A stretch of DNA of 7,234 bases, from positions 1-7,234 of the forward strand of contig CAZLLV010000434.1 in the NCBI GenBank assembly GCA_964560325.1. The letters run 5' to 3'. Numbering within the stretch: position 1 is the stretch's first letter; each line of letters begins with the position of its first letter. This document shows positions 5,830 through 7,234 of the stretch, in pieces. A program made the position numbers and the translations under genes. Source of the DNA: CAZLLV01 sp964560325 (lineage in GTDB: Bacteria > Acidobacteriota > Thermoanaerobaculia > Multivoradales > DATKCC01). Under the pieces are notes generated by a model. That model was not told the DNA's origin and did not search any database. It worked only from the letters and a program-made list of their open reading frames with translations.

Positions 5830-7137
5830 ATGCTCCCGGTCCGCTGGGTTCTGAAGTCTTGTGGTCTTGTTCTTTCTCTCGCCGTTCTCCTCGTCCCGGC
5901 CTCGCAGGCCGCGCATGGCGAGCCGGCCGAGCGGCTCGACCTCTCCACCGAGCTCCGGGTCGACCCCGGCCCGGGCACCCACGCGGGTGCCGAAGCCCTG
6001 CGCTCGGTCCACGAGCGCTACCGCGCGATCGTCGATGCCGGCGGCTGGGCTCCGGTGCCCGACGGTCCGACGCTCGTGCCGGGCGAACCGGCCGCGCCGG
6101 AGCGGCTCGCCGTGCTCGCCGAGCGCCTGTCCGCCGAGGGCGACCTGGTCGGCTGGTTCGGCCGCCAGGACCGCCCGCTCGTCGACGACCGGGCGGTCTA
6201 CGACCCGGCGCTCGCCGAAGCGGTCCGCCGCTTCCAGGAGCGCCACGGCCTCGAGGTCGATGGCAAGGTCGGCCCGAGCACCCTCGCCGCGCTCAACGTC
6301 TCTGCTCGCGAGCGGCTCGACATGATCGAGCTCAACCTCGAGCGCTGGCGCACCATGCCGGCCGACCTGCCCGAGCGCCGGATCGAGATCAACGTGCCGG
6401 CGTACGAGCTCACCCTCTACGAGCAGGGCCGGCCGAGCGGCGCGATGAAGGTGGTGGTCGGCAAGCCGACGTCGCCCACCCCGACCTTCCGCGACCGCGT
6501 CACCCACGTCGTGCTGCGCCCGTACTGGAACGTGCCGGCGGGGATCACCGGGCGCGAGCTCGTGCCGCAGGCGCGCCGCAGCCCGGGCTCGCTCGCCGCG
6601 CGCGGCTTCGAGGTCCAGGCCGGCGGCCGGTGGGTCAGCCCGACGGCGGTCGACTGGTCCGGCGGGTCGCGCTCCGGCTACCGGATCCGGCAGCGCCCGG
6701 GCGCCGGCAACTCGCTCGGGCTGGTCAAGTTCGTGCTCGCCGGGCAGACACTGATCTACCTCCACGACACGCCCGAAAGCCACGCCTTCGGCCGCGCCGA
6801 CCGCGCCCTCAGCCACGGCTGCGTGCGCCTGGAGCGTCCGTTCGACCTCGCGGAGTGGCTGCTCGCGGACGAAGAGGGCTGGACCCCGGAGCGGGTGCGC
6901 GCCGCGGCCTCGCGCGGGGGAGAACGCTGGGTGAGCCTGGAGCGCCAGGTGCCGGTCTACGTCCGCTACTTCACCGCCTGGGCCGACGAAGCCGGCCGCG
7001 TCCAGTTCCGCGACGACGTCTACCGCGAGGACCCGGCCGTGTTGGCGCGGTTGGAGCTGCGCGAGGAGAAGCAGGAGAGCGTCGGGCGCTCGGCCTCGCG
7101 CACCTCGGCGAGCGCGACCTCCCCGATCGTCGAGTAG
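5830..7137 (+). CDS. Exported L,D-transpeptidase, YcbB/LdtD type, with peptidoglycan-binding domain
   Basis: Periplasmic cell-wall enzyme that makes 3-3 (mDap-mDap) cross-links in peptidoglycan, a beta-lactam-tolerant route, or attaches proteins to the wall. It has 435 residues. A signal peptide (hydrophobic VLKSCGLVLSLAVLLV at 7-22, then PASQAA) is followed by a PG_binding_1 domain at about 94-156 (DPALAEAVRRFQERHG, VDGKVGPSTLAALN). The YkuD catalytic domain spans about 185-350 with the full motif: H312 in YLHDTP, then S328-H329-G330-C331-V332-R333, C331 being the nucleophile. PYWNVPAGI at 231-239 and the post-catalytic VYVRYFTAW and RVQFRDDVY stretches are typical of the YcbB subfamily. It is shorter than E. 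coli LdtD (615 residues) because the N-terminal region is reduced. The last 20 residues are Ser/Ala-rich and unlike the family core. Codons 7-19 use many T-ending codons, unlike the rest. It is probably transcribed alone: hairpins flank it on both sides. Function secure; the exact Ldt class is inferred. Confidence 0.96.
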   Translation: MLPVRWVLKSCGLVLSLAVLLVPASQAAHGEPAERLDLSTELRVDPGPGTHAGAEALRSVHERYRAIVDAGGWAPVPDGPTLVPGEPAAPERLAVLAERLSAEGDLVGWFGRQDRPLVDDRAVYDPALAEAVRRFQERHGLEVDGKVGPSTLAALNVSARERLDMIELNLERWRTMPADLPERRIEINVPAYELTLYEQGRPSGAMKVVVGKPTSPTPTFRDRVTHVVLRPYWNVPAGITGRELVPQARRSPGSLAARGFEVQAGGRWVSPTAVDWSGGSRSGYRIRQRPGAGNSLGLVKFVLAGQTLIYLHDTPESHAFGRADRALSHGCVRLERPFDLAEWLLADEEGWTPERVRAAASRGGERWVSLERQVPVYVRYFTAWADEAGRVQFRDDVYREDPAVLARLELREEKQESVGRSASRTSASATSPIVE

Positions 7138-7234
7138 CCGGCCGAGCAGTCGTCGGCCGGCACCGGCAGGAAGGGGGTCACCGGGTCCGCCGGTCCGGCG
7201 GCGACCTCGTCCTCGGCTCCGGGATCGGCTCCGG
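7020..7234 (-). CDS. Possible 3' end of a convergent gene, unknown function (start beyond window)
   Basis: A minus-strand frame enters open from the right edge and ends at a TAG at 7022-7020, giving 70 codons. It reads GADPGAEDEVAAGPADP, then TPFLPVPADDCSAGYS, then TIGEVALAEVREAERPT, and a Ser/Arg-rich tail. Composition is ordinary (acidic, Ala/Gly/Pro, one Cys in DDCSAGYS) and third positions are almost all G or C. The other two minus frames are Arg/Pro-rich, and one is quickly stopped. It overlaps the last 39 codons of the L,D-transpeptidase gene, beyond that enzyme's conserved core. No family is recognised. It may be a real convergent gene tail or a chance open frame, which is common at this GC content. 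Confidence 0.35.
   Translation of the reverse strand, partial: GADPGAEDEVAAGPADPVTPFLPVPADDCSAGYSTIGEVALAEVREAERPTLSCFSSRSSNRANTAGSSR
7137..7161 (+). terminator. Perfect 9-bp hairpin immediately after the L,D-transpeptidase stop
   Basis: GCCGGCCGA (7137-7145), a 7-base loop, then TCGGCCGGC (7153-7161) form a perfect, all but pure G-C stem that begins on the last base of the TAG stop. No T-run follows on the plus strand and no A-run precedes it. It could serve as a terminator or 3'-end protector for ldt, and for a convergent gene if one exists. Confidence 0.5.
7213..7234. repeat. Short 12-base-period direct repeat at the right edge
   Basis: TCGGCTCCGG occurs at 7213-7222 and again at 7225-7234, a 12-base period that in the minus frame encodes two GA(D/E)x tetrapeptides. 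The array may continue outside the window. Low significance on its own. Confidence 0.4.

Noticed and set aside
5521..6816. A 431-codon minus-strand frame across the EamA/L,D-transpeptidase junction
   Set aside because: Antisense shadow of the transpeptidase, with low-complexity Arg/Ala/Asp composition.

Overview
The window is very GC-rich, and nearly all codons in the real genes end in G or C. It carries a secreted FG-GAP/ASPIC_UnbV protein, an NSS transporter with a TTG start, and a YcbB-type L,D-transpeptidase. Together these suggest a Gram-negative-type bacterium from a high-GC group such as Acidobacteriota, Myxococcota or Gemmatimonadota. That placement is an inference from composition and gene families; no phylogenetic marker is present. 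I see no mobile element, CRISPR array, tRNA or rRNA.

Layout. The left two thirds (1-4720) is a block of four genes on the minus strand. In transcription order they are fdhD (4720-3815, sulfur carrier for formate dehydrogenase maturation), a TetR-family regulator (3806-3186, 8 bases after fdhD), a secreted seven-repeat FG-GAP protein with a C-terminal ASPIC/UnbV domain (3065-1095), and a sodium-dependent NSS transporter (1087-1, cut by the left edge). The last two are tightly linked: the ribosome binding site of the transporter overlaps the final codons and stop of the FG-GAP gene. A 72-base spacer (4721-4792) separates this block from two plus-strand genes: a ten-helix EamA/DMT-type transporter (4793-5743) and an exported L,D-transpeptidase (5830-7137). 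The transpeptidase has a perfect AGGAGG ribosome binding site. A perfect 8-bp hairpin precedes it and a perfect 9-bp hairpin follows its stop. An open minus-strand frame entering from the right edge overlaps the transpeptidase tail tail-to-tail and may be the end of a convergent gene.

How the genes may work together. fdhD and tetR are probably one transcript. The FG-GAP protein and NSS transporter are probably translationally coupled, which would link an exported, probably calcium-binding propeller protein to sodium-driven uptake of an amino acid or related solute. The remaining genes look like independent housekeeping or accessory functions (solute transport, 3-3 peptidoglycan cross-linking). 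I did not find a clear new defence or mobile system. The points most worth checking are the FG-GAP/NSS pair, an Asp at a sodium-site position of the NSS protein, the orphan fdhD-tetR pair, and the possible convergent overlap at the right edge.
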